Assembly (NCBI GenBank): GCA_051001975.1 | Contig: JBPCMU010000013.1 | Coordinates: 60,597 to 124,596 of the forward strand | Direction of reading: 5' to 3' | Length of the DNA: 64,000 nucleotides | Source: DATAEG01 sp051001975 | Lineage (GTDB): Bacteria; Actinomycetota; Actinomycetes; Mycobacteriales; Jatrophihabitantaceae | Shown here: in pieces, positions 32,674 through 41,200 of the stretch | How positions within the stretch are numbered: the stretch's first letter is position 1 | Layout of the letters: every line of letters starts with the position of its first letter | The notes under the pieces: model-generated | Told to the model about the DNA's origin: nothing | The model's database searches: none | Seen by the model: the letters and a program-made list of their open reading frames with translations, nothing else | Program-made: the position numbers and the translations under genes

Positions 32674-33903
32674 ATGACGCAGACCCATGCTCGACCCGAT
32701 TCGCCGAGCGACACCCGGACCGAGGACGAGCGCCAGGCCGATCTGACGCTGACGCAGCTCAAACAACTGGTGGGCCTCGTCGAGTACGACGAGAGCACCG
32801 ATCCGTTCCCGGTGACCGGTTGGGATGCCGTCGTGTTCATCGTCGGCAACGCCACTCAGACGGCGCATTACTACCAGACAGCGTTCGGCATGGAACTGGT
32901 CGCCTACAGCGGCCCGGAGACCGGCAACCGTGACAACAAGAGCTATGTGCTCAAGTCAGGATCGTGCCGGTTCGTCATCAGCGGCGGCGTCTCTCCGGAC
33001 AGTCCCCTGCTGGACCACCACCGCGCGCACGGTGACGGTGTCAGCGACATCGCGCTCGAGGTGCCCGACGTCGACAAATGCATCGCGCGGGCCCGCAAGC
33101 AGGGCGCCACCGTGCTCGTCGAGCCGCACGACGAGTCCGACGACCATGGCACGGTGCGTATCGCATCGATCGCTGCCTACGGCGACACTCGACACACGCT
33201 GGTGGACCGCTCGAAGTACGACGGCGTGTATCTGCCCGGCTACCAGCCGCGTACGTCGCAGTTCGTCAAGCGGCCCGGCGCACCGAAGCGGATGTTCCAG
33301 GCACTGGATCACGTGGTGGGCAACGTCGAGCTCGGCAACATGGATCAGTGGGTCGAGTTCTACAACCGGGTGATGGGCTTTGTGAACATGGCGGAATTCA
33401 TCGGTGACGACATCGCCACCGACTACTCCGCGCTGATGAGCAAGGTCGTCGCCAACGGCAACCACCGCGTCAAGTTTCCGCTGAACGAGCCGGCCATCGC
33501 GAAGAAGAAGAGCCAGATCGACGAGTTCCTCGAGTTCTACCGTGGCCCCGGCGCGCAGCACCTCGCGCTGGCCACCAACGACATCATCGGCACCGTCGAT
33601 GCCATGCGCGCCGAGGGCGTCGAGTTCCTCGAGACGCCGGATTCCTATTACGAGGACCCAGAGCTACGCTCCCGCATCGGCAAGGTTCGGGCGCCGATCG
33701 AAGAGCTGCAGAAGCGGGCCATCCTGGTCGACCGCGACGAGGACGGCTACCTGCTGCAGATCTTCACCAAGCCGATCGGGGACCGTCCGACCGTCTTCTT
33801 CGAGCTGATCGAACGGCACGGGTCCCTAGGTTTCGGCAAGGGCAACTTCAAAGCCCTGTTCGAGGCGATCGAGCGCGAGCAGGACCTGCGCGGGAATCTC
33901 TAG
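32674..33903 (+). CDS. hpd: 4-hydroxyphenylpyruvate dioxygenase
   Basis: A 409-aa non-haem iron dioxygenase that makes homogentisate from 4-hydroxyphenylpyruvate in tyrosine breakdown. Iron ligands are in LDHVVGN (His), GAQHLALATNDI (His) and FFELIER (Glu). Two VOC domains cover residues about 45-190 and 205-360. Homogentisate dioxygenase is not in the window, so the product may be used elsewhere or for pyomelanin. The 128-bp upstream region is AT-rich and may hold an Lrp-type site. A strong terminator follows. Confidence 0.95.
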   Translation: MTQTHARPDSPSDTRTEDERQADLTLTQLKQLVGLVEYDESTDPFPVTGWDAVVFIVGNATQTAHYYQTAFGMELVAYSGPETGNRDNKSYVLKSGSCRFVISGGVSPDSPLLDHHRAHGDGVSDIALEVPDVDKCIARARKQGATVLVEPHDESDDHGTVRIASIAAYGDTRHTLVDRSKYDGVYLPGYQPRTSQFVKRPGAPKRMFQALDHVVGNVELGNMDQWVEFYNRVMGFVNMAEFIGDDIATDYSALMSKVVANGNHRVKFPLNEPAIAKKKSQIDEFLEFYRGPGAQHLALATNDIIGTVDAMRAEGVEFLETPDSYYEDPELRSRIGKVRAPIEELQKRAILVDRDEDGYLLQIFTKPIGDRPTVFFELIERHGSLGFGKGNFKALFEAIEREQDLRGNL

Positions 33904-33913
33904 ACCGCCGCAG

Positions 33914-33950
33914 GGCACCATCCGGCAACGCTCCGCGGCCGGATGGTGCC
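33914..33950. terminator. Hairpin terminator between hpd and a convergent gene
   Basis: GGCACCATCCGGC (33914-33926) pairs perfectly with 33938-33950 over an 11-nt loop. It lies between the convergent hpd and secreted-protein genes. There is no U tract, as is common for actinobacterial terminators. Confidence 0.7.
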
Positions 33951-33959
33951 AGCAGTCGG

Positions 33960-34448
33960 CTACGGGTAGTTCTGGGTTACCGACTGCTTCCACAAGAGCG
34001 TGGTGAGGCTCGCGGTCTTCAGGTTCACCTTCCACGTACCGCCGCGGAAGTGCAGCGATTCGTCACCGTTGATTCCGTAGGCGAAGTTCAAGAACTTGCC
34101 CTTGCCGCAGGCTTGGAAGGAGTGCGTCCAATCCTGGTTGCCGTTCGTCAGGTGATTGATCTTCACGATGGCGCACGATCCGTCGTCGGACGTGTCGTAC
34201 ACCGTGCCGGAGATTTGCCCCGAGGACGGCCCGTGCGGTCCGGTGTTGCTGTTGGCGAAGGCCCACGTGACACCGCCCCTGAATTGCGCGCCCACGATCG
34301 CCGTGTCGATCCCGCAATAACGGATCGCCGTGCCTGCCTGAGGATCCATGATGTGGCAGGTGGTGGTAGCGCCGGACGGCGCGGCACCGGCCAGGCCCAG
34401 CGCACCCAGCGCGATGGCGATCAGGCCGCTGATGACTACTCGTTTCAT
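33960..34448 (-). CDS. Secreted hypothetical protein
   Basis: A 162-aa protein with a clear Sec signal peptide (KRVVISGLIAIALGALGLAG, cleavage near APSGA-TTT). The mature part has four to five Cys residues (TCHIM, RYCGID, GSCAIV, FQACGKG) that could form disulfides, and Gly/Asn-rich strands suggesting a small extracellular beta protein. Family not recognised. Start ATG has GGAGG upstream. It converges with hpd. Confidence 0.75.
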   Translation of the reverse strand: MKRVVISGLIAIALGALGLAGAAPSGATTTCHIMDPQAGTAIRYCGIDTAIVGAQFRGGVTWAFANSNTGPHGPSSGQISGTVYDTSDDGSCAIVKINHLTNGNQDWTHSFQACGKGKFLNFAYGINGDESLHFRGGTWKVNLKTASLTTLLWKQSVTQNYP

Positions 34449-34617
34449 TCCGACCTCCTAGAGGGAGTTGCGGCAGTCTCGATCACCGCCGCGCCTTCGA
34501 CGTTAGGGCGGTCCCGAGGCGCAGTGGCCGATCTCGATCAACCTCGATCAGCCGTTCGCCGGATTGCACCGACGGCACCGATGCCCCACCCCGGAAGCAC
34601 CGGCTAGGGTCGGGATC

Positions 34618-35673
34618 GTGACGGTGAAGTTGCGCGACGTGCTCGCGTCGATGCCTGCGTACGTGCCCGGCCGGACGGTGCCCGGTTCGATCAAGCTGGC
34701 CAGCAACGAGTCGGCCTATCCGGTACTGCCGCATGTGGTGCAGCGCATCGCCGACGTCGCGGCCAACGGCAATCGGTATCCCGACGCCGGGTCCGTGCAG
34801 CTGACTCAGACGCTGGCCGACCGGTCCGGACTGCCCGCCGACCGGGTGGCGGTCGGCTGCGGGTCGGTGGCGCTGTGCCAGCAGCTCGTCCAGGTGGTCG
34901 CCGACGACGGCGACGAGGTGCTCTACCCGTGGCGGTCGTTCGAGGCCTATCCGATCATCACGATGGTCGCCGGTGCCCGATCGGTGCAGGTCCCGCTGCG
35001 GGCGGATCAGAGTTTCGATCTCGGCGCCGTCGCGGATGCGCTCACCGACCGCACCCGACTGGTGTTCCTCTGCACGCCGAACAACCCGACCGGGACGGTG
35101 GTGTCTCCGGCGGAGCTGACCGAGTTCCTGGACTCGGTCGCGGAGACGACGCTGGTGGTGATCGACGAGGCCTACCGTGAGTTCGTCACCGACCCGGCCG
35201 CCGCGGATGGACCGCAATACCTCGACCGGCCGAACATCGCCGTGCTGCGCACGTTCTCGAAGGCTTACGGGTTGGCCGGATTGCGCATCGGCTACGGCCT
35301 CTTCGGTGACCCGGCGGTGGCCCGCGCAGTGAACCAGACACGCATCCCGTTCGGCGTCTCCCAGATCGCGCAGGAGGCCGCACTGGCCTGCCTCGAGCCA
35401 GAGGCGGAGAAGCAGCTCCTCGCCCGGGTCGAGGAGGTCGTCGCCGAACGGTCCCGCGTACGCGATGCGCTGCTTGCCGATGGATACGACGTGCCGGCCA
35501 CGCAGGCCAACTTCGTCTGGCTGCCGCTGGGTGAGCGCACAGTGCAGTGGGCCGCCGGCTGTGAGGAGCGCGGCGTGATCGTGCGAGGCTTCGCCGGCAC
35601 CGGAGCGCGGGTCACGGTGAGCACGATCGAGGAGAACGACCGCTTCCTGGCCGCCGCCCACGCGCTCGCCTAG
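34618..35673 (+). CDS. hisC: Histidinol-phosphate / aromatic aminotransferase
   Basis: A 351-aa fold-type I PLP enzyme. KLASNESAYPVLPHV, CTPNNPTGTVVSP, VIDEAYREF and RTFSKAYGLAGLRIGY (Schiff-base Lys) are in order. Sequence cannot separate HisC from the aromatic transaminase Pat (Rv3772-like). The location near pheA and hpd favours Pat, which makes phenylalanine or tyrosine from the keto acids. I chose the GTG at 34618, since the upstream 18 codons are not family-like. It ends 2 bp before palindromic repeat A. Confidence 0.9.
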   Translation: MTVKLRDVLASMPAYVPGRTVPGSIKLASNESAYPVLPHVVQRIADVAANGNRYPDAGSVQLTQTLADRSGLPADRVAVGCGSVALCQQLVQVVADDGDEVLYPWRSFEAYPIITMVAGARSVQVPLRADQSFDLGAVADALTDRTRLVFLCTPNNPTGTVVSPAELTEFLDSVAETTLVVIDEAYREFVTDPAAADGPQYLDRPNIAVLRTFSKAYGLAGLRIGYGLFGDPAVARAVNQTRIPFGVSQIAQEAALACLEPEAEKQLLARVEEVVAERSRVRDALLADGYDVPATQANFVWLPLGERTVQWAAGCEERGVIVRGFAGTGARVTVSTIEENDRFLAAAHALA

Positions 35674-35675
35674 AC

Positions 35676-35733
35676 CCGCGATGATCACGCAGAAATTGAG
35701 GCTATAGCGACGAAAAGTGCGTGATCATCGCGG
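35676..35733. repeat. Palindromic repeat A, flanks the DUF559 gene
   Basis: Arms 35676-35691 and 35718-35733 form a perfect 16-bp inverted repeat (CCGCGATGATCACGCA) around a 26-nt loop. The inner 50 bp (35680-35729) match 44 of 50 bases with the repeat at 36661-36710 in the same orientation. Its right arm encodes the last residues and stop of the DUF559 gene. Confidence 0.85.
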
Positions 35734-36598
35734 CACGAGCGGCTAGCCAATCCGAGACGCGCCGGATGAACATTGCCTCCGAGTCGACCAAGGAGGGCGG
35801 TGCATGCAGCACGGTGTATCCACCACCCTGCAACTGTGCATCCCTATCCAACGTGCGCCGCCAGCCTTCGCGGCCGAAGTGATACTCGGCCCCGTCGATC
35901 TCCAGGATCGCCTTCATCTCGTCCCACAGGAAGTCGGCGACGAAGCGACGTCCGCTGACAAGCACCTCGGCGTTCTGCCGAAACCCGGTGATCCCGTTCC
36001 GACGCAAGTTCGATGCAGCGCGGGCCTCTGGTGCTGACCTCGCGCCGTCACAAATCTCCGCCACAGCCGTGCGGAACGCCTTCGAATTCTTCCGTGCGGT
36101 GATGGACAGCTGCGCGCGCAGGTCCTCGGGCGCGCAGAAGCCCCGCTGAACGGCATCGGCGACAAGCGCCCGGACGTCGTCAAGCCGCCGAAGCTCCAGC
36201 GCTAGGTCTGCGACGGCACGGGGTACGGGCGCCACGTGCAGGCCCGCGGCGACGACCGGCTCAGGCAGGTGCGGCACTCGTCTGAGGCGAGCCGGTGGCG
36301 CGGAGCGAACGCCCTGGCCGTACGGGATGAGCACCAGGATCGAGTCAGCCATCGCGGCCCGAGGCAACCGGACGCCATGACAGCGCAGTGCCGCGGCGCC
36401 GCTCAGCACCGAGCGGGACCCGGAATGAAGCAGCGCCGCGCGGAGCCAGTCCGTGTGCCGGGGCTCCTGACGGGTGAGATACACCCCAGGGAAGAGGATC
36501 ACCCAACGACCGCGCGCGATCTCCCATCGGGCAGCAGCATCGGACACCTCCAGCGTGCCGAGCTCGCAGCGATGGACCACCCGCGGAAGGCAACGCAC
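35702..36598 (-). CDS. DUF559 protein with AbiEi-like N-terminus
   Basis: A 298-aa protein. The N-terminal half (VHRCELGTLEVSDAAARWEIARGRWVILFPGVYL) resembles the winged-helix N-terminus of type IV toxin-antitoxin AbiEi proteins. The C-terminal half is DUF559: RRFVADFLWDEMKAILEIDGAEYHF (D and E of a PD-(D/E)XK-like site, with EID) and LQGGGYTVLHA. Related to very short patch repair nucleases. It is flanked on both sides by palindromic repeats, and its last codons lie in one of them. It may be a mobile accessory gene. No toxin is adjacent. Confidence 0.8.
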   Translation of the reverse strand: MRCLPRVVHRCELGTLEVSDAAARWEIARGRWVILFPGVYLTRQEPRHTDWLRAALLHSGSRSVLSGAAALRCHGVRLPRAAMADSILVLIPYGQGVRSAPPARLRRVPHLPEPVVAAGLHVAPVPRAVADLALELRRLDDVRALVADAVQRGFCAPEDLRAQLSITARKNSKAFRTAVAEICDGARSAPEARAASNLRRNGITGFRQNAEVLVSGRRFVADFLWDEMKAILEIDGAEYHFGREGWRRTLDRDAQLQGGGYTVLHAPPSLVDSEAMFIRRVSDWLAARAAMITHFSSL

Positions 36599-36660
36599 CG
36601 ATCAAGCATCGGGCATCGGGAGCCACCGTAGCGGTCGAGACGTCCGTCTGTGGAAACCCA

Positions 36661-36710
36661 GATGATCACGCGGAAATCGCTGCTATGACGACGAAAAGTG
36701 CGTGATCATC
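36661..36710. repeat. Palindromic repeat B, flanks the DUF559 gene
   Basis: GATGATCACGC (36661-36671) pairs with 36700-36710 around 28 nt. Same orientation as repeat A, 44 of 50 bases shared, with ACGAAAAGTGCGTGATCATC identical. Its right end supplies the TGA stop of the malic enzyme gene. Confidence 0.85.
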
Positions 36711-38127
36711 GGGGAGGTTGGGGGCTGGCGGCGCGGACGGCGTCAGCTACTGCGGTGGGGACGGCCGGGTCGAAGACGCTGGGCACGATGTAGGACGCGT
36801 TGAGCTGCTCATCGCTGACGCAGTGGGCCAGGGCGTCGGCGGCCTGCAACAGCATCGGTGTCGTCACCTCGTGGGCCCGGGCGTCGAGCAGGCCGCGGAA
36901 CACTCCCGGGAAGGCAAGCACGTTGTTGATCTGATTCGGGTAGTCGCTGCGGCCGGTGGCCAGGATCGCGGCGTAGGCCCGGGCGGCATCGACGTCGACC
37001 TCCGGGTCCGGGTTGGCCAGCGCGAAGACGACGGGGTCCGCCGCCATGTCCGCGATCCACTCCGCCGGCAGGATGTTCGGTGCGCTCACCCCGACGAAGA
37101 CGTCCGCCCCGCGCAACGCATCGTGCAGGTCGCCGTGCCGGGCGTCCGGGTTGGTCCGTTGCGCCAGCGCGTGCTTCGCGCCGACCAGCCGATCGTCGTC
37201 CGGGGCCAGGATGCCTTCGCGGTCCCAGACCAGCACCTGCTGCAGGCCGGCGGCCAGCATCAGGTCGACCACGGCAGTGCCGGCCGCGCCGCCGCCGGCC
37301 ACCACGACCCGGGTCGCGGACATGACCTTGCCGACGCACCGCAACGCGTTGGTGAGCGCGGCCAGCACCACGATCGCGGTGCCGTGCTGGTCGTCGTGGA
37401 AGACCGGGATGTCCAGTTCGGCGCGCAGCCGGCGCTCGATCTCGAAGCACCGCGGCGCGGAGATGTCCTCCAGGTTGATGCCGCCGAAGCCGGGGGAGAT
37501 GTGCCGGACGGTCGCCACGATCTCGTCAACGTCCTGGGTGTCGAGGCAGATCGGCCACGCATCGATGTCGGCGAATCGCTTGAACAGAGCAGCCTTGCCC
37601 TCCATCACCGGCAGCGCCGCGCCTGGCCCGATGTTCCCCAGCCCCAGCACCGCCGAGCCGTCGGTCACCACGGCAACGGTGTTGCCCTTGATCGTCAGGC
37701 GGGTGACGTCCTCCGGCTTGGCCGCGATCGCCAGCGATACCCGCCCGACGCCCGGCGTGTAGGCCATCGACAGGTCGTCGCGAGTCTTCAACGGCACCTT
37801 CGACTGGACGGAGATCTTGCCACCGAGGTGCAGCAAGAAGGTCCGGTCGCTCACCCGGTAGACGCTCACGCCGTCGATCGATTCCAGCGCATGCACGATC
37901 TCTTGCGCGTGGTCGCCGTCGGCCGCCGAGCAGGTGACGTCGATGGTGATCCGATCGTGCCGCGACTCCGAGACGTCGATCGCCGTCACCACACCGCCGG
38001 CCACCCCGACTGCCGTCGCGATGACGCCGACGACCGCTGGAGCCGGGTCGGCGTAGAGCCGAACCGTGATCGCATAGGAGGCGCTCGTCGGAACAGGACG
38101 CTGGCGAACAGGAGGGGTCTCACTCAT
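36706..38127 (-). CDS. NAD-dependent malic enzyme with N-terminal ACT domain
   Basis: A 473-aa enzyme that decarboxylates malate to pyruvate. The N-terminus (SYAITVRLYADPAPAVVGVIA, residues about 15-95) is an ACT-type regulatory domain, followed by the catalytic core: YTPGVGRVSLAI, VVTDGSAVLGLGNIGP, FHDDQHGTAIVVLAAL and ANPDPEVDVDAARAY. The start is chosen at the second ATG (MSETPP) with AGGA 8 nt upstream. It is divergent from gdhB, so both may be controlled by the same intergenic site. The stop codon lies in palindromic repeat B. Confidence 0.92.
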   Translation of the reverse strand: MSETPPVRQRPVPTSASYAITVRLYADPAPAVVGVIATAVGVAGGVVTAIDVSESRHDRITIDVTCSAADGDHAQEIVHALESIDGVSVYRVSDRTFLLHLGGKISVQSKVPLKTRDDLSMAYTPGVGRVSLAIAAKPEDVTRLTIKGNTVAVVTDGSAVLGLGNIGPGAALPVMEGKAALFKRFADIDAWPICLDTQDVDEIVATVRHISPGFGGINLEDISAPRCFEIERRLRAELDIPVFHDDQHGTAIVVLAALTNALRCVGKVMSATRVVVAGGGAAGTAVVDLMLAAGLQQVLVWDREGILAPDDDRLVGAKHALAQRTNPDARHGDLHDALRGADVFVGVSAPNILPAEWIADMAADPVVFALANPDPEVDVDAARAYAAILATGRSDYPNQINNVLAFPGVFRGLLDARAHEVTTPMLLQAADALAHCVSDEQLNASYIVPSVFDPAVPTAVADAVRAASPQPPR

Positions 38128-38244
38128 GACGCTCATCCTGACACGCTCGACGCGCACCCCCTGCCTCTCGTGGCGAGGCGCCGCGGGTGGGACGATGGGA
38201 GCACCAATCCGCATTGTCAGTCACGACGAGGTGACCCGAACGTC

Positions 38245-41200
38245 ATGAGTGAGGCTTCTGCCCACCGCTCCGACGACGACGACAAGACATTCGTTCGTCG
38301 CTACCTGGCCCACGTGGCCGCCGAACTGCCCAACCGCACCGAGGACGAGCAGCTCGAGATCGCCCATCAACACTGGCAGCTCGGCCGAATACGGCAGTCC
38401 GGTGACATCCAGATCCGGGTGCGAGACATCGACGGTGACACCTCGGCCGTCGAGATCGTCACCAACGATGCGCCGTACCTGGTCGACTCGATCCGCAGCG
38501 AGCTGAAGATCACTGGCCACCCTGCACAGAACGTGCTGCACCCGCTGCTGGTGCTGACCCGCGACGCCGACGGCATGGTCGACGAGCTGTCCGACATCGA
38601 CGACACGGTGCCGCAGCCGGAAGGGACGAAGACCGAGTCCTGGATGTACATCGAGCTCGGCCGGATCTCCCCGGACGAGAAGGACGAGGTGATCAGCGAT
38701 CTGCGCCGGGTCATCACCGACGTACACTACGCGGTGAAGGACGCCCCGGAGCTCTACGCGCTGATCCGTCAGCTTGCCGATACGCTCTGCGCCGACCCCG
38801 GCCCATTCGACCGCGCCACGAGCAACGAGGCCGGTGAGTTGTTGCGCTGGCTGGCCGACGGCAACTTCATGATCCTCGGCCACGCAGCGTTCAGCGCGAA
38901 TGACTTGGCCCGCTCGGCCGCTGGGCACCACGGCGAGTACCAGCTGCGCGGCGTGCTGCGCGGCGCCGCTCAGGTCACCCCGTTGGAGGTGCTGCCGGCC
39001 TACCGCAGCGGTGCGCCGGTGGTCGTCTTCAAGTCGCCGCTGGTCTCGACTGTGCTGCGCGCCGCCCGGTACGACTGCGTCACCGTCGTCGAACCGGGTG
39101 ACGGCTCGGGTGCCCGCATCCATGTGTTCCTCGGTCTGTTCACCACCGCCGGCGACGGCACGGTGGCCCGGGTCCCAGTGGTGCGTCGGCGCATCGAGGA
39201 GGTGCTGAAGCGTTCCGGGCTGCGCGCGAACAGCCACAGCGCCCGGATGATGGTCTCCGCGCTGCGCACGCTGCCCCGCGACGAGCTGCTCGAGGCGGAG
39301 GTCGGCGACCTGCTGAACCTGGCAACCCTGGTGGTGAACCGGGCCGAGCGCGGTGGCGTCGGAGTGTTCTCCCGCGTGCACCTCAACAACGACTTCGTGT
39401 CGGTACTGGTCTATCTGCCGGAGGAGCGGCTCGGCCCGGACTCGCGGCGGCGGGTCCGTGAGGTCGTCGCCGAGCAATGGCCCGGCAAGTTGCTCAGCCG
39501 CGACGACACGATCAGCGATCTGGGCCTTGCCCGGATGCACTTCCTGATCGCCCTGCGGCCGGGTGAGCCGGTACCCAATCCGAACTACCGGGACGTCGAG
39601 TCGCGGATCACCCAGGTCACCCGACGGTGGAGCGACGACCTGGCCGACCTGATCGCCCTGCACGATCCGGAAGACACCAGCGGTCGGCTGCTGCGCCGCT
39701 ACGACCGCGCCTTCCCGGAGGCGTACAAGGAGGATTACTCGGCCGCCATCGCCGTCCGGGACATCGCCTCGATCGAGGCGTTGCCCGATCAGGACGGGTT
39801 GGGCTTCGATTTGTGCGACCCGGAGCCGGGCGATCCGGCCGACCGGCGGTTGAAGCTGCTCCGCACCGGTGGGCCGATCTCGCTGGCCAAGGTCTTGCCG
39901 ATGCTGTCCCATCTCGGTGTCGAAGTGCTCGACGAGCGGCCTTACGAGGTCGACCGGATGGACGGGTCGCCCGCTTGGATCTACGACTTCGGCCTGAAGA
40001 CCCCGTCCGGCGCGCAGCTCTCGTCCGAGCAGGTATCGGACATGCTCGAGGTGCTGCGCCGGCTCTGGGGCGGGGACGTCGAGCAGGACGGGTTCAACGG
40101 CCTGCTATTGCGAGCCGGTCTCACCTGGCACCAGATCGTGGTCGTGCGCGCCTACGCCAAGTATCTGCGGCAGGCCGGCTCGACTTTCAGCCAGGGTTAC
40201 GTCGAGCAGACACTGTTGGACAACCCGCAGATCACCCGCCAGCTAGTCGAGTTGTTCGAGGCTCGATTCGACCCGGCCCGGGTCGCCGATCCGCAAACAG
40301 TGGATGTAAAGCCGCAGATCGACGAGATCCTCGAGTCGATCGGCACTGTCTCCAGCCTCGACCAGGACCGTATCCTGCGCTCGCTGCTCGGCCTGATCAC
40401 CGCGACGCTGCGCACCAGCGCCTATCAACCGAACGCTGATGGGCAGCTGCGGGTGGAGATCGCGTTCAAGTTCGACCCGAAGCACATCGACGATCTGCCC
40501 GAGCCGCGCCCGCAATTCGAGATCTGGGTGTACTCGCCGCGGGTCGAGGGCGTGCACCTGCGCTTCGGCCGAGTGGCCCGCGGCGGGCTGCGCTGGTCGG
40601 ATCGGCGCGAGGACTTCCGCACGGAGGTGCTCGGGCTGGTGAAGGCGCAGATGGTGAAGAACGCGGTCATCGTGCCGGTGGGCGCGAAGGGCGGGTTCGT
40701 CGCCAAGCAGCTGCCTGACCCGGCCGCCGATCGGGATGCTTGGCTGGCCGAAGGAATCTCCTGCTACCGGACGTTCATCTCCTGCCTGCTGGACATCACC
40801 GATGACTACGCGCACGACCCGGTCAGCGGGGAGCAGATCGTCATCCCGCCGAAGCATGTGGTGAGCTACGACGACGCCGATCCGTATCTCGTCGTCGCAG
40901 CAGACAAGGGCACCGCCACCTTCTCCGATATTGCCAACAGCATCGCGGTGGACCGAGGCTTCTGGTTGGGCGATGCGTTCGCCTCGGGCGGGTCGGCCGG
41001 CTACGACCATAAAGCGATGGGCATCACCGCCCGCGGTGCGTGGGAGTCGGTCAAGTACCACTTCCGCGAGCTCGGGCGCGACGTGCAGAGCGAAGACTTC
41101 ACCGTCGTCGGCGTCGGCGACATGTCCGGCGACGTGTTCGGCAACGGCATGTTGCTGTCCGAGCACATCCGGCTGGTGGCCGCCTTCGACCACCGGCACA

